In this document: positions 1 through 9,978 of the stretch, one piece after another
How the letters are laid out: each line of letters starts with the position of its first letter
Numbering within the stretch: position 1 is the stretch's first letter
Assembly: GCA_964016875.1 (NCBI GenBank)
Contig: OZ024736.1
Location: forward strand, 3,975,001 to 4,039,000
Direction of reading: 5' to 3'
Source: Fallopia convolvulus
Lineage: Eukaryota; Streptophyta; Magnoliopsida; Caryophyllales; Polygonaceae
DNA: 64,000 bases
Notes under the pieces: generated by a model
The model's input: the letters and a program-made list of their open reading frames with translations, nothing else
What the model was told of the DNA's origin: nothing
Database searches by the model: none
Position numbers and translations under genes: made by a program

Positions 1-1
1 T

Positions 2-73
2 GATGTCAATGAAGAAATTGATCCTATTGATGATTTGGAAGGATTTGTAGCTCCAGATTCCGAGGATGATTAG
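2..73 (+). CDS. C-terminal tail of an unidentified protein (partial)
   Basis: An open frame enters from the left edge and stops at TAG 71-73 after 23 codons. The tail is very acidic (13 of 23 residues are Asp or Glu) and ends EDD. Acidic tails like this occur in plant transposases and in ordinary nuclear proteins, so I cannot name the family. It is the only coding-like piece in the window not clearly inside a transposon. The following ~440 bases (74-514) are AT-rich, with ATG/ATT-type triplet runs near 170-320, and hold nothing else I recognise; they may be its 3' untranslated region. Confidence 0.4.
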   Translation, partial: DVNEEIDPIDDLEGFVAPDSEDD

Positions 74-514
74 CTAAGTGTTTTGTACTCCTTTAAATGT
101 ATTGTTGAATGTCTCCATTACTTGCTAAGTAGCTGGATTTGAATGTCCTTGTTTATTGCCTGTTTGTTGTTGATGATGATGAGACTGAAGCAAAAAAAAT
201 GATGATGTTGGTTATGTGATGTTTTTGTGGTTCAAAATGGCCTTGTTTGCATCTGCCTCTTGATATTGTTGCTTGCTTTATGATGATGTTGTTTATTATT
301 ATGATGATGATTATAATGTTTGAATGTCCCCTTGTTTGCATTTGTCTCTTGATATTGTTTCTGATGAGCTCCATATTTGGGTATGAAATGAGCTAGGGTT
401 GAGTAATTTGTTAATGTTGCCTTTGTATGTCCCAGATGTTGACTGTGCAAAATTCCCTGCACATGTTACCATTTTCTCATTTGAGTGTCCTATTGTTTGT
501 TGTTTCTCAATTTT

Positions 515-1046
515 TTTAATACTTCAGTGATGATATCTCTAAATTGAGACTGTTCACCCTAATGATGTTTTGGACCAAATTGTCATGAGCCACCAGTCTC
601 TTTGAGACTTTATGAGTCTTATGCGCAGTTGGTTTTGGGGGCAAAAGAGTGAATTTGTCAATGATAGTTGGGGACATCTGAGATTTATTTATTTTTAAAC
701 TATTCAATGACGAAGTTTTTAAATTGAGATTATTCTCTCTAATTATGCTTTGAACCATATTGTCATGAGCCACCAGTCTCTTTGAAACTTTAGGAGGCTC
801 ATGTGCAGTTGGCTTTTAGAGCAAAAGGGTGAATTTGTCGATGATAGTTGGGGACATCTGAGATTTATTTATTTTCAAACTATTCAATGATGAAGTCTTT
901 AAATTGAGATTATTCTCTCTAATGATGCTTTCAACCATATTATCATGAGCCACCAGTCTCTTTGAGACTTTAGGAGGTTCATATGCAGTTGGCTTTTAGG
1001 GCAAAAGGGTGAATTTATCAATGATAGTTGGGGACATCTGAGATTA
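515..1046. repeat. 180 bp tandem repeat, about three copies
   Basis: Three head-to-tail units with a period of exactly 180 bp: the word CACCAGTCTC recurs at 591, 771 and 951, and TTGGGGACATCTGAG recurs at the same spacing. The copies are similar, with scattered substitutions. Short frames on the minus strand repeat with the unit and are a by-product of it. The 180 bp length is in the size range of plant centromere satellites, but three copies do not make a satellite. It could equally be a local duplication in a transposon end. Confidence 0.85.
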
Positions 1047-1050
1047 GGTG

Positions 1051-1115
1051 CAAAATACATTATCTCATGCATCCAAAATACATTATCCCATTCTTCCAAT
1101 ATACATTATCCTATC
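1051..1115. repeat. Short imperfect repeats containing ATACATTATC
   Basis: ATACATTATC occurs three times at roughly 27 bp spacing just after the 180 bp array. No coding potential is seen here. The stretch up to 1,290 is AT-rich and otherwise featureless. Confidence 0.6.
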
Positions 1116-1289
1116 TACCCTTGCTTCAAACTTTTTATATCAAAAAGCACGAGGTTGATTCACATGGAAATGGGGCTTATCATGAAAACTGAGAACAAAT
1201 GAGGACCCTTGGATTTGAGAAACGGATGGCAAAGATTAGAAGAGAAAGGGGTAAAATGGTAATTTTGACAAAAAATTAAAAAAAATAAA

Positions 1290-1858
1290 AAAATAAATTT
1301 TTTAAATTTTTTTCTTAGTTTCGCTTGTTTTTGCCAAAAACACGAAATTTGATTTTTTACGTTACGTTCACATATTTTATGCATATGTTCACACTATAAG
1401 AAATGTTCACATATTATCACATTTTTCAGTTTAGAGATTTTATAATATGTTCACATATATTACAAGTGTGTTCACATATTATTACTAGTTGTTCATGTTT
1501 TATGGTCATATGTTCATGTTCGATTAAATCATAATACAAACGTTAAACAGCTTAAAAACAATTTGACAAAAAAAAATTTATTTTATTTTTTATTTTTTTC
1601 GCTTAGTTTTGCCAAAAACACGACGGTTGACATTTTACGTTATGTTCACATATTTTATACACATGTTCACATTATTACAAGGGCTGTTCACATATAACTG
1701 CATTTTAACTTCAGAAAATTTAGTATACGTTCACAAATAATATAGGTATGTTCACATATTAGTATTGCATGTTCACATTTTATGGCCTTATGTTCATACT
1801 CGATTTATATCATTCTACATACGTAAAAAGACTTTAAAAATAAAGTAAGAAAATAAAA
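1290..1858. repeat. AT-rich two-unit duplication packed with GTTCACAT words
   Basis: Two imperfect units of about 280 bp (about 1,298-1,575 and 1,582-1,855) each run from a T-rich tract through TTTTGCCAAAAACACGA to a TATGTTCATRYTCGAT-like segment. Inside them the word GTTCACA or a one-base variant occurs about a dozen times, all on the plus strand. Such dense short motifs resemble the subterminal binding-site arrays of DNA transposons. The array lies just beyond the 3' end of the mariner-like transposase remnant, so it could belong to that element or to an unrelated one. No terminal inverted repeats were found to settle this. Confidence 0.6.
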
Positions 1859-1863
1859 AATAA

Positions 1864-3070
1864 AGTAAGACTTGAGTTTGTAGGTTGCCTTGAGCTTCCA
1901 GCTTCTTTTTGTAGACATGGGGCAATTCATAATCATTTCCTCCTTTTGTATTAAGTATTTCATTCATTACATATTGGAGTGACATCCACACATTACTTAA
2001 GAGTTTTTGGATCCAATTCATAAAAGGCTTCATGAACAACCTCAAGCATTTTGTCAATATCCTTAGGCATCTTCTTATGCATTAAACTTTGTATGCTTCT
2101 AAAAAAGCCTAAATCTAAAATGTTCAAATCTGGGCTATTTGGTGGCTATTGAATCAAAATGAAAGTAAACCCATCTTGCACATGTACCTTCTGTCATTCA
2201 GGATCATCTTGTGTGATGTGTGCCTTAGCATTATCTTGTTGAATGAAAATGACTTTTTCAAGCCCATCATTTGGCCATTTGGCCTTGATTGCTGGAATGA
2301 TGTCATTGATCAACATATTTCTCTTCACTTTTTGATTAACTGATTCCACAATCTTGGTGACAATTGTCCCCTTCTCTCTGTTCTTTGATGACCTCTTTGC
2401 TACCTCTTGATATGTAAATGGAAAGATTTCAATCTTTCCATCAAAAGTACATTCACCTTCTTCATTAAATCTAGGTCTAGCAACCACAGCTGTGAGCATG
2501 ACCTTTAGTATAAATTTACTTGAACGGGCAGCTCTGTATTTGCCTTTCTCTACTACTGCAAGATACACCTTGTGTGATTTTTTGCTCAAATTAAACCACT
2601 TTTCATCCAAATGCACAAAATCAAACATTGGGTAATACTCCCTCTTTGAATGTGGTGTGTCCCCTTGCAATAACCTTAAAATCCACTCCAACCTCGTTAT
2701 CTTGTTTGCATCCTTTAAACCAGGATGGAGCGAATTTGTATGTGGCTTTATGCATCCCCTTTTGACCATCCTGCGCTCTGTACTCTTTGAAAGGTTCAAT
2801 TTTGTTGCCAAGTCGCTTAGGCATGATCTATCACCCATATTCAATAATGTGATTGAGGCAGTTGGCACTTGAATTCTTTTTCTACCACAAGTATTCAACT
2901 TTGTACTTACATTTTAAGCTTGCCCTTGACTTCTTTGTTGTTTGGCAATGTTCCAAATTTTGCCTATGCACCTTCTTGATAATTGGAACTCATGTGCATC
3001 TTCTTGTATTGCCCTACGTTGAAGTTGTCCATCTGTTGCTTTATTTAGTAGCCATATCAAAATGTTCCAT
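1864..3070 (-). pseudogene. Mariner-like (Tc1/mariner) transposase, decayed
   Basis: Remnant of a plant mariner-like transposase, the DDE/D enzyme that cuts and re-inserts its element at TA sites. An N-terminal helix-turn-helix part lies upstream of the longest frame (2,194-2,898). That frame contains the first catalytic Asp in HLDEKWF and the second in IQQDNAKAH. The third-Asp segment NSPDLNILDLGFF is read near 2,100-2,145, after two in-frame stops. The C-terminal part (GGNDYELPH motif) continues after a one-base frameshift near 2,010. A further stop and a frameshift interrupt the N-terminus near 2,910 and 3,050. The two mid-gene stops fit TGG to TGA and CAG to TAG changes, the signature of decay at methylated cytosines. 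Family assignment is secure; the element's ends were not found. Confidence 0.9.
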
Positions 3071-3074
3071 CTCT

Positions 3075-3970
3075 AATCATTGTTGAGTCTGCTGGTGGCT
3101 GGCTGATGATGTTCTGTTGCATCTCTAATCTCTGTTTCCAGTTGAGATGATGCTGTTTGAGGTACCGTTGGTTGAAGCCATCACCTACAGTCGATGATGC
3201 TTCTCTTAAATGTGATTTTGTCCCCTTTTCTTTTCTTTTGGTTGAGAGCTTTGAATGTTCTGTTGGGAGCTTTGAATGAGCTTCTGTAATTATGTATAAG
3301 AGATCTGCTATTTATGGGTGAAAAGAAAGGTTTGAGTGTGGTTTAGGGGCACAATCCGTGCCTTTGGAATACTTGATTCCTATTGGTTCCCAAAAGTGGA
3401 AGATTGTAATCTTATTGGTTGCTTTTGAATTTATTTGGCTTTTGTATTTTTAAGTAAACCTCTGCGATTAATGCAATGTACTTTTGAAAAGTACAAAATC
3501 TACTTCTCCCATGCATTTTTGAACTCTCCTTAAAACCTGTGCAAATGGATAAATGGGAACAACATTTAGGGGGAGTAAGAAATTGTATATATAGAACGAA
3601 TGATACAAGCAATTATAATATTTGTTATTAAAAACATAACATTATTTAATTGAATGAATGCCACGTGACGCAATTTTTTAAAAGACATGATTTTTTTCTT
3701 TATATTGTATTAGGTAGATATGACATGTTTAATTAGATAAAGAAATATTTAGAATTAATAAATTAAGGATATTGTTATAATTGTGTATAGGGAAATAAAT
3801 AATTGTTAAAAAGTGGAAAAAGTAAAAGAGTGCGTTTCATAAAATAAAATTGGAAGAATTTAGGATGATGTGGAAAAAAATATTAAAAATGAGAGTTTTA
3901 GGGGCTTCATGGACTCATTGATATACAAGACCTTACTTTTTTTGTTTAATAAATAGTCCAATGGGTTAAT
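3075..3970. other. AT-rich stretch without recognisable genes
   Basis: About 900 bases between the mariner-like remnant and the left long inverted repeat. It becomes increasingly AT-rich after 3,600. The first 200 bases may be the 5' untranslated part of the transposase remnant. No terminal repeat, RNA gene or coding frame with recognisable similarity is seen. Confidence 0.5.
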
Positions 3971-3971
3971 T

Positions 3972-4180
3972 ATGATGTTGGTCCTGAACATTTTTTCTAT
4001 TCGTTCCAATTTGGTCCCTAAATTAATAATCGTTCAAATTTAGTCCTTAACATTTTCCAAACCGTTTAAAAATTAGTCCTTTGGTTAATTTTTTTTACCA
4101 TGCTCTATATATAGCTCATGTGTCAAGATTAGTTGGCTTAGAATTGCTTATGTGTCCTTTTATAAAAAAACGTTTAAACT
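3972..4180 (+). repeat. Left arm of a long terminal inverted repeat
   Basis: This segment matches, in inverted orientation, 9,665-9,852. Shared blocks are TTGGTCC at the outer end, CCATGCTCT in the middle and TATGTGTCCTTTT at the inner end, over about 190 bp with many substitutions and small gaps. Long inverted repeats like this are typical of Mutator-like DNA transposons, but no transposase is present between the arms and no target duplication could be fixed. A retrotransposon of copia type occupies most of the space between the arms. Confidence 0.75.
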
Positions 4181-4980
4181 ATTTATTGATTCATTGAAGT
4201 TAGCAAATCGTGAAATTAGGTTTTCTCAATTTGGTGAGAAGAAAGGTCATGGTTGTCGAGGTGTTCAAACGGGCTCAACTCGGTTTGTGAGGGCTATTGC
4301 AAGGCATCGAGAGAGAGCTATTGGGGTTAGGGCTCGATTTGCTTGCACAAGTCTTAGGTGATGTCTCCGCTAGAAGGGCTCGACTAGGCGAGATCTCGAC
4401 TGCGTGAGGCTTGATTGGGCTCGAGAAGATTTGACTAGGCTCGGTTAGGTGAGGTCTCGACTAGGATTCTTCAATTTCCCTTTAATTTTAGTTGAGATTT
4501 CATCTAATCAAGGATTTTTCTTACATTACTTTAATTTACGAACAATTTTCAGTGTTAACACAATTACGGTGCTAAGAAATTTGTGTTGTAGTCTATTGTT
4601 CTAAAATGAATGGATAAGCCAATTACTGTCTAATGTTTTGAGAAATAAAATGAACATGATGTAAATCTGAATTTGTCTGAAATGAGTAAATAACTAAAAA
4701 TTGCGCCTCTCTACAATTCATACTGAATTCTATTGAATTTCAAAAATGTTGTTTACTGAAGTTTACTAAAGCGAGCTTGTTTGACAACTTGTCAAATGTA
4801 CTTATTGAATTTATCATAATTGAACCTACTGAATTATATATGGAGGTTTAGCGGCTAAGAATTTTATTGCTTCATAACCGAACACCAGTATATATGCGTG
4901 TCGTGCATGATAGACTTCATCATTATTATGACTCCTTACGTACCCTTTGACCGGGATCAAGCCAATCATAGTTCTACGTG
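4181..4980. other. Non-coding spacer between inverted repeat and copia remnant
   Basis: Positions about 4,230-4,470 are richer in G and C, with repeated GGCTCGA and GGTCTCGACTAGG words; the rest is AT-rich. The 3' LTR of the copia element should lie here on the minus strand, but no match to its 5' LTR (9,256-9,635) is visible, so that LTR is either deleted or from a different recombinant. Confidence 0.4.
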
Positions 4981-5043
4981 TCCTCCATATAGTCTCCACC
5001 TCACCCGTAACCATCCTGAAGGACTATGCCCCTCTTGGGCAAT

Positions 5044-6555
5044 TTAACATGGGCCAATCTGAAGCAGTTCCAAGCAGTGTTGAAACTTACTGTCTGTCAC
5101 AACCTTGGTTAACATGTCTGCGGGGTTTTCATTTGTATGTACCTTCATAAGAGAAATATCACCATCCTCTATGGCATCTCGAACAAAATGATACCTGATA
5201 TCAATATGCTTGTTACGAGCATAATGGACCTGATTTTTAGCCAAGTGAAACGCACTCTGACTATCACACCATAGATCCACACTTTCTTGCGTCATTCCCA
5301 AGTCACACAAAAGACCTTTCAACCACAAAGCTTCCTTCACTCCCTCTGCCATAGCCATATATTCTGACTTTGTAGTTGAGAGTGCAACTGTAGCTTGTAA
5401 CATTGATCTCCAACTTATCGGAACACCATATAACTTGAAAGCATAACTAGTGGTAGATCATCATTTATCAATATCACTTGCATAATCTGAGTCGAAAAAC
5501 CCACTAACTTGACATGTCTTTCCACCAAAACATAATCCGCTATTAACGGTACCCTTCAAGTATCTCAATATCCACTTTACTGCTTCTTAGTGTGCCTTAC
5601 TAGGATTCGCCATGAACCTACTAACAACACTAACTGCTTCTGAAATATTTGATAGTGTACACACCATAGCATACATTAAACTTCCAACTATACTTGCATA
5701 AGGTACACTATTTATTTATGTCTTTTCTTGTGTTGTTACAGAAGATTGCTTACCGAAGAGTTTGAAATGTTGTGTCAATGGAGTCATCACTGACTTAGCA
5801 TTTTGCATACCAAACCGATCAATAACCTTCAAAATGTAACTTTTCTGATTCAAGAATAATTAACAATTTTTCCGCTCTCTTCTGATCTCCATACCCAATA
5901 TCTTTCTAGCATCGCCCATGTCCTTCATATCGAAATCTTTACCAAGTTTGACCTTCAATTTATTTATCTCCACCATGCTTCTTGAAGCAATAAGCATGTC
6001 ATCCATATACAATAAGAGATAAATATAATCACCTCCACGAAGCTTTTGAATGTAGACACAACAATCATGATCACTTCTGGAAAATCCATGCTAATGCATA
6101 AAAGAGTCAAATCGCTTGTACCACTGTCGAGGCGACTGTTTCAGTCGATATAAGGATTTCTTCAAGAAACATACTTGACCTTCATTTCCCTCTACTTTGT
6201 ATCCTTTTGGTTGATACATGTAGATTTCCTCATCCAAGTATCCGTGCAAGAAGGCTGTTTTGACATCGAGTTGTTCTAACTCAAGATCACCATGAGCAAC
6301 AATGCTCAAAAGCACCCGAATAGAAATATGCTTTACCACAAGAGAAAAGATCTCATTGTAATCCACACCTTCCTTCTGTGCAAAGCCCTTAGCCACTAAT
6401 CTTGCCTTATATCTTATACCACCGAGCTTAGATGAATCTGATTTTCTTTTATACACCCACTTACAACCAAAAGTAGTCTTTTCCTTGGGCAATGGGACTA
6501 CCTCCCATGTCTTGTTCTTATGGAGAAATTCTATCTCTTCCTCCATAGAAACTAA

Positions 6556-6603
<48 letters not shown>

Positions 6604-6648
6604 ATCTTTGATAGCTTGTTTTAAGGTGAGTGGCTCATCATCCTCCAC
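5044..6648 (-). pseudogene. Copia reverse transcriptase and RNase H region, broken
   Basis: Copia-type polymerase segment. The frame at 6,091-6,648 holds the start of the reverse transcriptase (WVYKRK, LVAKGFAQKEGVDY, LDVKTAFLHG, SLYRLKQSPRQWYKRFD). The catalytic box reads YMDD near 5,990-6,015, after a stop just past 6,091. RNase H is seen at 5,044-5,403 (ATVALSTTKSEYMA, KHIDIRYHF, NPADMLTK). Between 5,403 and 6,090 the frame is split by stops and shifts. A 42 bp pure TC tract (6,559-6,600) lies in the coding sequence just upstream of the reverse transcriptase core and is read as an Arg-Glu repeat. Confidence 0.9.
6559..6600. repeat. (TC)21 microsatellite inside copia pol
   Basis: A perfect dinucleotide run of about 42 bases. 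On the minus strand it is in frame with pol and encodes alternating Arg and Glu. Copia relatives have a short charged linker at this point, so this looks like replication slippage in a GA-rich linker. The element was probably already inactive when the tract grew, since nearby frames are broken. Confidence 0.9.
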
Positions 6649-6767
6649 CGAGAGCGCATATTCTACTAAGTTTAACTGCCCATAATTTTTCAGAGGCTCG
6701 TCAAACCCATATCTTTGAACTATTTTACAAACTTGCCTTGGCCTAGTGGAAGCTAAGTCATGGTCTC

Positions 6768-6768
<1 letters not shown>

Positions 6769-6801
<33 letters not shown>
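6769..6801. repeat. (GTT)11 microsatellite
   Basis: Eleven GTT units between the integrase C-terminal frame and the reverse transcriptase frame of the copia element. On the minus strand this is an AAC run, in a linker that is poorly conserved in this group. Confidence 0.85.
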
Positions 6802-6846
6802 AGTATTTGTGCATTTTCCTGTTGAACCTCCTCATGTTCAAGCTCA

Positions 6847-8053
6847 TCATCTTCTTGAAAATGTGTCACAATGAGATTCCTCTTGATCATGACTAGAATC
6901 TGGTTGGTCCTCAGATTCTTCTATCTCAACTACTTGAGATTTAAACGTTGCAACATCACCAACTTTGGGACCCTCAACTTTTGATAAAGCTGTCAAGGAG
7001 TTCTCATCAAAAGTAACATCTCTTCTGGTTACAAACTTAGAATCTTCTAAACACCAAAGACGATAGCCCTTGACTCCTCTTGCATATCCTAAGAAAATTG
7101 CCTTCTTAGCCCTATTATCAAGCTTGTTATCTTTGACATGATAATAAGCAATGCATCCAAACACTCTTAAGTCTTCCATAATCTGAATGCTCTCCTGACC
7201 ATACCCTAAAAGGAGTTTCTCCATCCAATGTTGAATGTGGAGATTGGTTCACAATATAAGCAATTATGGCAACCGACTCTGCCCACCATTCACGACCCAA
7301 CCCAAAATCAGAGCGCATACATCTAGCATTCTCAAGTAGTGTACGGTCCAGTCTCTCTACAACTCCATTCTGTTGTGGTGTGTCTCTAACTGTCCAATGT
7401 CGAACAATGCCTTCATCATAGAACTTCTTAATAGCACCATTTGTGTACTCTGTACCATTATTAAACCTTAGTGTTTTCAACTTCCTGTTTGTTCTGTTCT
7501 CAACCATTGCTTTCCATTGTTTAAACGTCTCGAATACCTTATTCTTATGCTTAAGGAAATACACCCAAGCATATCTAGAACAATCATCTACAAATGAGAC
7601 AAAGTACCTAGAACCACCTTTTGAAGCAACTTTAGCCGGACCCCAAACATTTGTATGCACGTAGTCTAATATTCCTCTGCTTTTATGGTTGCTTGTTGAA
7701 AATGAAACCCTATGTGATTTTCCATACACATAATGCTCGCAAAACTCTATGCAAGGCTTCTTCATATTCTTCAACAAACCTTTCCTACCAAGCAAATTTA
7801 GACCCTTTTTTAACATATTTCCAAGACGCATATGCCAAAGCCTAGTATTGTCTGTTGGGTCCCTCTTACTTCTATTACTTCCAACCGCTACATCTCTTGT
7901 TACTATATTGCCAACAAGATGATACAAGTTTCCTTGACGAATTCCCGTCATCACCAACAAAGAACCACTAACAACTCTTAGAGCTCCGTTCTCACCAATT
8001 AGGTTACAACCTCCTAATTCTAATGCGCCTAGAGAAATTAAATTCTTTCTCAA
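6847..8053 (-). pseudogene. Copia integrase region, catalytic residues lost
   Basis: Two overlapping frames (7,127-8,053 and 6,847-7,224) carry the copia GAG-pre-integrase and integrase core. The zinc-binding part keeps LWHMRLG but reads GNM where GHM is usual, and FCEHYVYGK where the second Cys of CEHC is usual. The first catalytic Asp is replaced by Asn (YVHTNVWGP) and the second by Asn (RFNNGTEY); the Glu in QQNGVVER is kept. The end of the region has the copia motifs VFGCIAYYHV and KAIFLGY. Both Asp-to-Asn changes are single G-to-A transitions. The product could not have catalysed integration. Confidence 0.88.
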
Positions 8054-8333
8054 TCAGGGACATGCCTTACATCCATTAATGTTCTAACAGTTCCATCATG
8101 CATCTTGATCTTGATTGTACCGATGTCGACCGTCTTACAACCATGGTCGTTACCCATCAAAATGGTTCCACCATCCAAGACTTTATAAGAAGTGAACCAC
8201 TACTTGTTTGGGCTCATATGATAAGAGAATCCAGTATCTAGAATCCAATTACTTGCATTTTCAGATGCTTTGTTATTGACAGAATAGCATTCTACGTCCC
8301 AATCATCAGAAGCGTGCTAGCTTTGTGCTTTTC

Positions 8334-9099
8334 ATTTTAATTTACCTCATTCTTGTTATTTTTGTTCTTCCGTTGTACCTTCTTATTCGGAAAATCCTTC
8401 TTCCAATGCCCAAGCTCACCACACTTGTAACAACGAGTTTCTATTAAGGGTTTGTCATTACACCGTCCCCTCACAAACAAAACGTGTGCTTGTTCAGTGC
8501 TCGCACTGGTCATAATATTGGTCTCTACCTTTCGCAGATCATTTTCTTGGAGCACCGTTCTAGTTTCATCCATAGTCAATGTCTCGCCAACATGCATCAA
8601 TGTTTGAATGAGATTCTCGTATGATTTCGGCAAAGAAAGCAACACCATAAGAGCTTGATCTTCATCTTCACATCAATATCCTTCAAATTTGAAATTATCC
8701 TATCAAATTTGTTGATATGATCACGGAGTGAAATTCCTTCCTCCATCTTGCAAATATACAACCGAGACTTGAGATAAATTCGATTTGTTAGAGTCTTCGT
8801 CATGAAGTTTGCCTCCAACTTTGTCCGCACACCTGATGCAGTCTCCTCGTCATCAACCATAAATGCGACATCTCTTTCAAGACATAAGATTATGGCATCA
8901 TGTGCTTCTATATCGAGTTCATCCCAATAATCATCCTTCATATTTGCTGGTTTCTTAGCCTTACCCAACAACGCCTTGTGCAATTTTTGAGATATTAACA
9001 GATTTTCATCTGCATCCTCCAATATGAGAAATCATTCTTCCCATTGAACTTCTCAATCTCATACTTTCCAACTTTAACAATTCCGTTACTAGAAGCCAT
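8334..9099 (-). pseudogene. Copia gag, frameshifted
   Basis: The start codon is taken at 9,099, where the frame opens MASSNGIVKVGKYEIEKFNG, the usual opening of plant copia gag proteins. A frameshift near 9,010 leads to the frame 8,597-9,022 (DDYWDELDIEAHDAI, LKSRLYICKMEEG), and another near 8,650 to 8,337-8,648. The zinc knuckle reads CYKCGELGHWKKDF: the last Cys of the CCHC set is replaced by Phe, so it would not bind zinc or RNA normally. The gene sits directly downstream of the tRNA-Met primer site. Confidence 0.88.
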
Positions 9100-9137
9100 T
9101 GATTTCAAAATCGGACCTTGATCGCCTTAGACTTTGA

Positions 9138-9153
9138 TTTGACTCTGATACCA
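9138..9153 (-). other. Primer-binding site of the copia element (initiator tRNA-Met)
   Basis: On the minus strand this reads TGGTATCAGAGT, the common plant copia primer site. A second, partial copy of the primer-site/LTR junction lies at 9,247-9,275, where the same TGATACCAATTGTTGAGTAG word recurs about 100 bp away, so the LTR-leader junction has been locally duplicated. Confidence 0.75.
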
Positions 9154-9255
9154 ATTGTTGAGTAGCTGCGAAAGCTTCGACTAATATGGAATAATTAAAG
9201 TAGTATGAAAACAGAAGGATTTAACGAGGTTCAACAAATTGTTTACGTCCTCGGG

Positions 9256-9635
9256 GTGATACCAATTGTTGAGTAGCTGCGGAAGCTTCGACTATATGAA
9301 GGAAACAAACTCTACAACTTGTATAAGCCACAAGTTCGTCGTACAAACGAGTATATCCAAAGAAAAAAATCTCGCTTTTTTCCTATTTTCTTTTGCAAGA
9401 TAAATACTTCTTTCTCTCTCGTGATTTCTTTTTTGTTTTTTTTCAGAAGATGATAAAATTCTTCTCTCTTGGTTTGTTTATATAGGAGATAACAAAATGA
9501 AAAATAGATAAATCTATTTTTCAATTATTTCCATTCACCATCAAAATTTCCTCTTTTATTTGTTCTAATTTAGTTTATGTTTCATTTTTACAAACACATC
9601 CTATTTTGCTTTTATCCAAAAATAGCATGCTTACA
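9256..9635 (-). repeat. 5' LTR of the copia element
   Basis: Read on the minus strand it opens TGTAAGCATGC, carries a TATA-type box (CTATATAAAC near 9,475-9,485) and closes GCTACTCAACA next to a primer-site copy. Length is about 380 bp. A second copy of most of it lies at 9,979-10,316 as part of a larger duplication. Confidence 0.65.
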
Positions 9636-9782
9636 TCTACTAACCTCATAAGATTAATTTTTGTTTTTATGAAAAAGGACACATGAGAAATTCTATGCCA
9701 ACTCATGACACATAAGCAATATATAGAGAGCATGGTTAAAATTGAAACCAAGGGATTAAATTTTAACGATTTGAAAACATTA
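9292..9782. repeat. First copy of a ~490 bp direct duplication
   Basis: Matches 9,979-10,468 nearly end to end, including the copia LTR and the adjacent part of the right long inverted repeat. Copy 1 continues into the rest of the inverted repeat; copy 2 is cut at 10,468 by a new element. This is a segmental duplication rather than a second retrotransposon insertion, because non-LTR flank is included. Confidence 0.85.
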
Positions 9783-9852
9783 AGGATTTGATAAGAAAGA
9801 TTACTAAGTTATGGACCAAATTAGAACGAGTAGAAAAGGTTTGGGACCAAAC
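9665..9852 (-). repeat. Right arm of the long terminal inverted repeat
   Basis: Inverted match to 3,972-4,180. It ends at GGGACCAAACTCA, directly followed by a Stowaway-like end. A further partial copy, in the same orientation, lies at about 10,345-10,468. Confidence 0.75.
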
Positions 9853-9853
9853 T

Positions 9854-9978
9854 CATACTCCCTCCGTTCAGAAATAATGATGTTTTAGGATTTGTCTCTA
9901 AAATTAAGAAGATATGTAATTTGACTTAAATATCCATAAATCTCTTAAAGATCTTTCCTTTTCTATTTTCTATTTTCT
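9854..9978. mobile_element. Stowaway/mariner-type terminal fragment
   Basis: The sequence opens TACTCCCTCCGTTC, the hallmark end of plant Stowaway MITEs and mariner-like elements (TA target plus CTCCCTCCGT). The opposite end is missing because the fragment stops at the second copy of the neighbouring duplication. It may be the piece of filler between the two duplicate copies. Confidence 0.6.

Larger units (their letters stand above)
4980..9635 (-). mobile_element. Ty1/copia retrotransposon, defective, one LTR recognisable
   Basis: A minus-strand copia element with the usual order LTR, primer site, gag, protease, integrase, reverse transcriptase, RNase H. The primer site complementary to initiator tRNA-Met lies at about 9,140-9,153 on the plus strand (reads TGGTATCAGAGT on the minus). 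The 5' LTR is read at 9,256-9,635. A GGTGGAGA purine run at about 4,995-5,007 fits the polypurine tract. The coding region is broken into at least five frames. The 3' LTR is not recognisable, so the insertion cannot be dated from LTR divergence. Confidence 0.85.

Noticed and set aside
515..1046. CRISPR-like array
   Set aside because: The 180 bp units repeat along their whole length, without short repeats separated by unique spacers, in a plant genome.
4181..5030. 3' LTR of the copia element
   Set aside because: No stretch matches the 5' LTR words (GAGTAGCTGC, AGCATGCTTACA), so no LTR is claimed.
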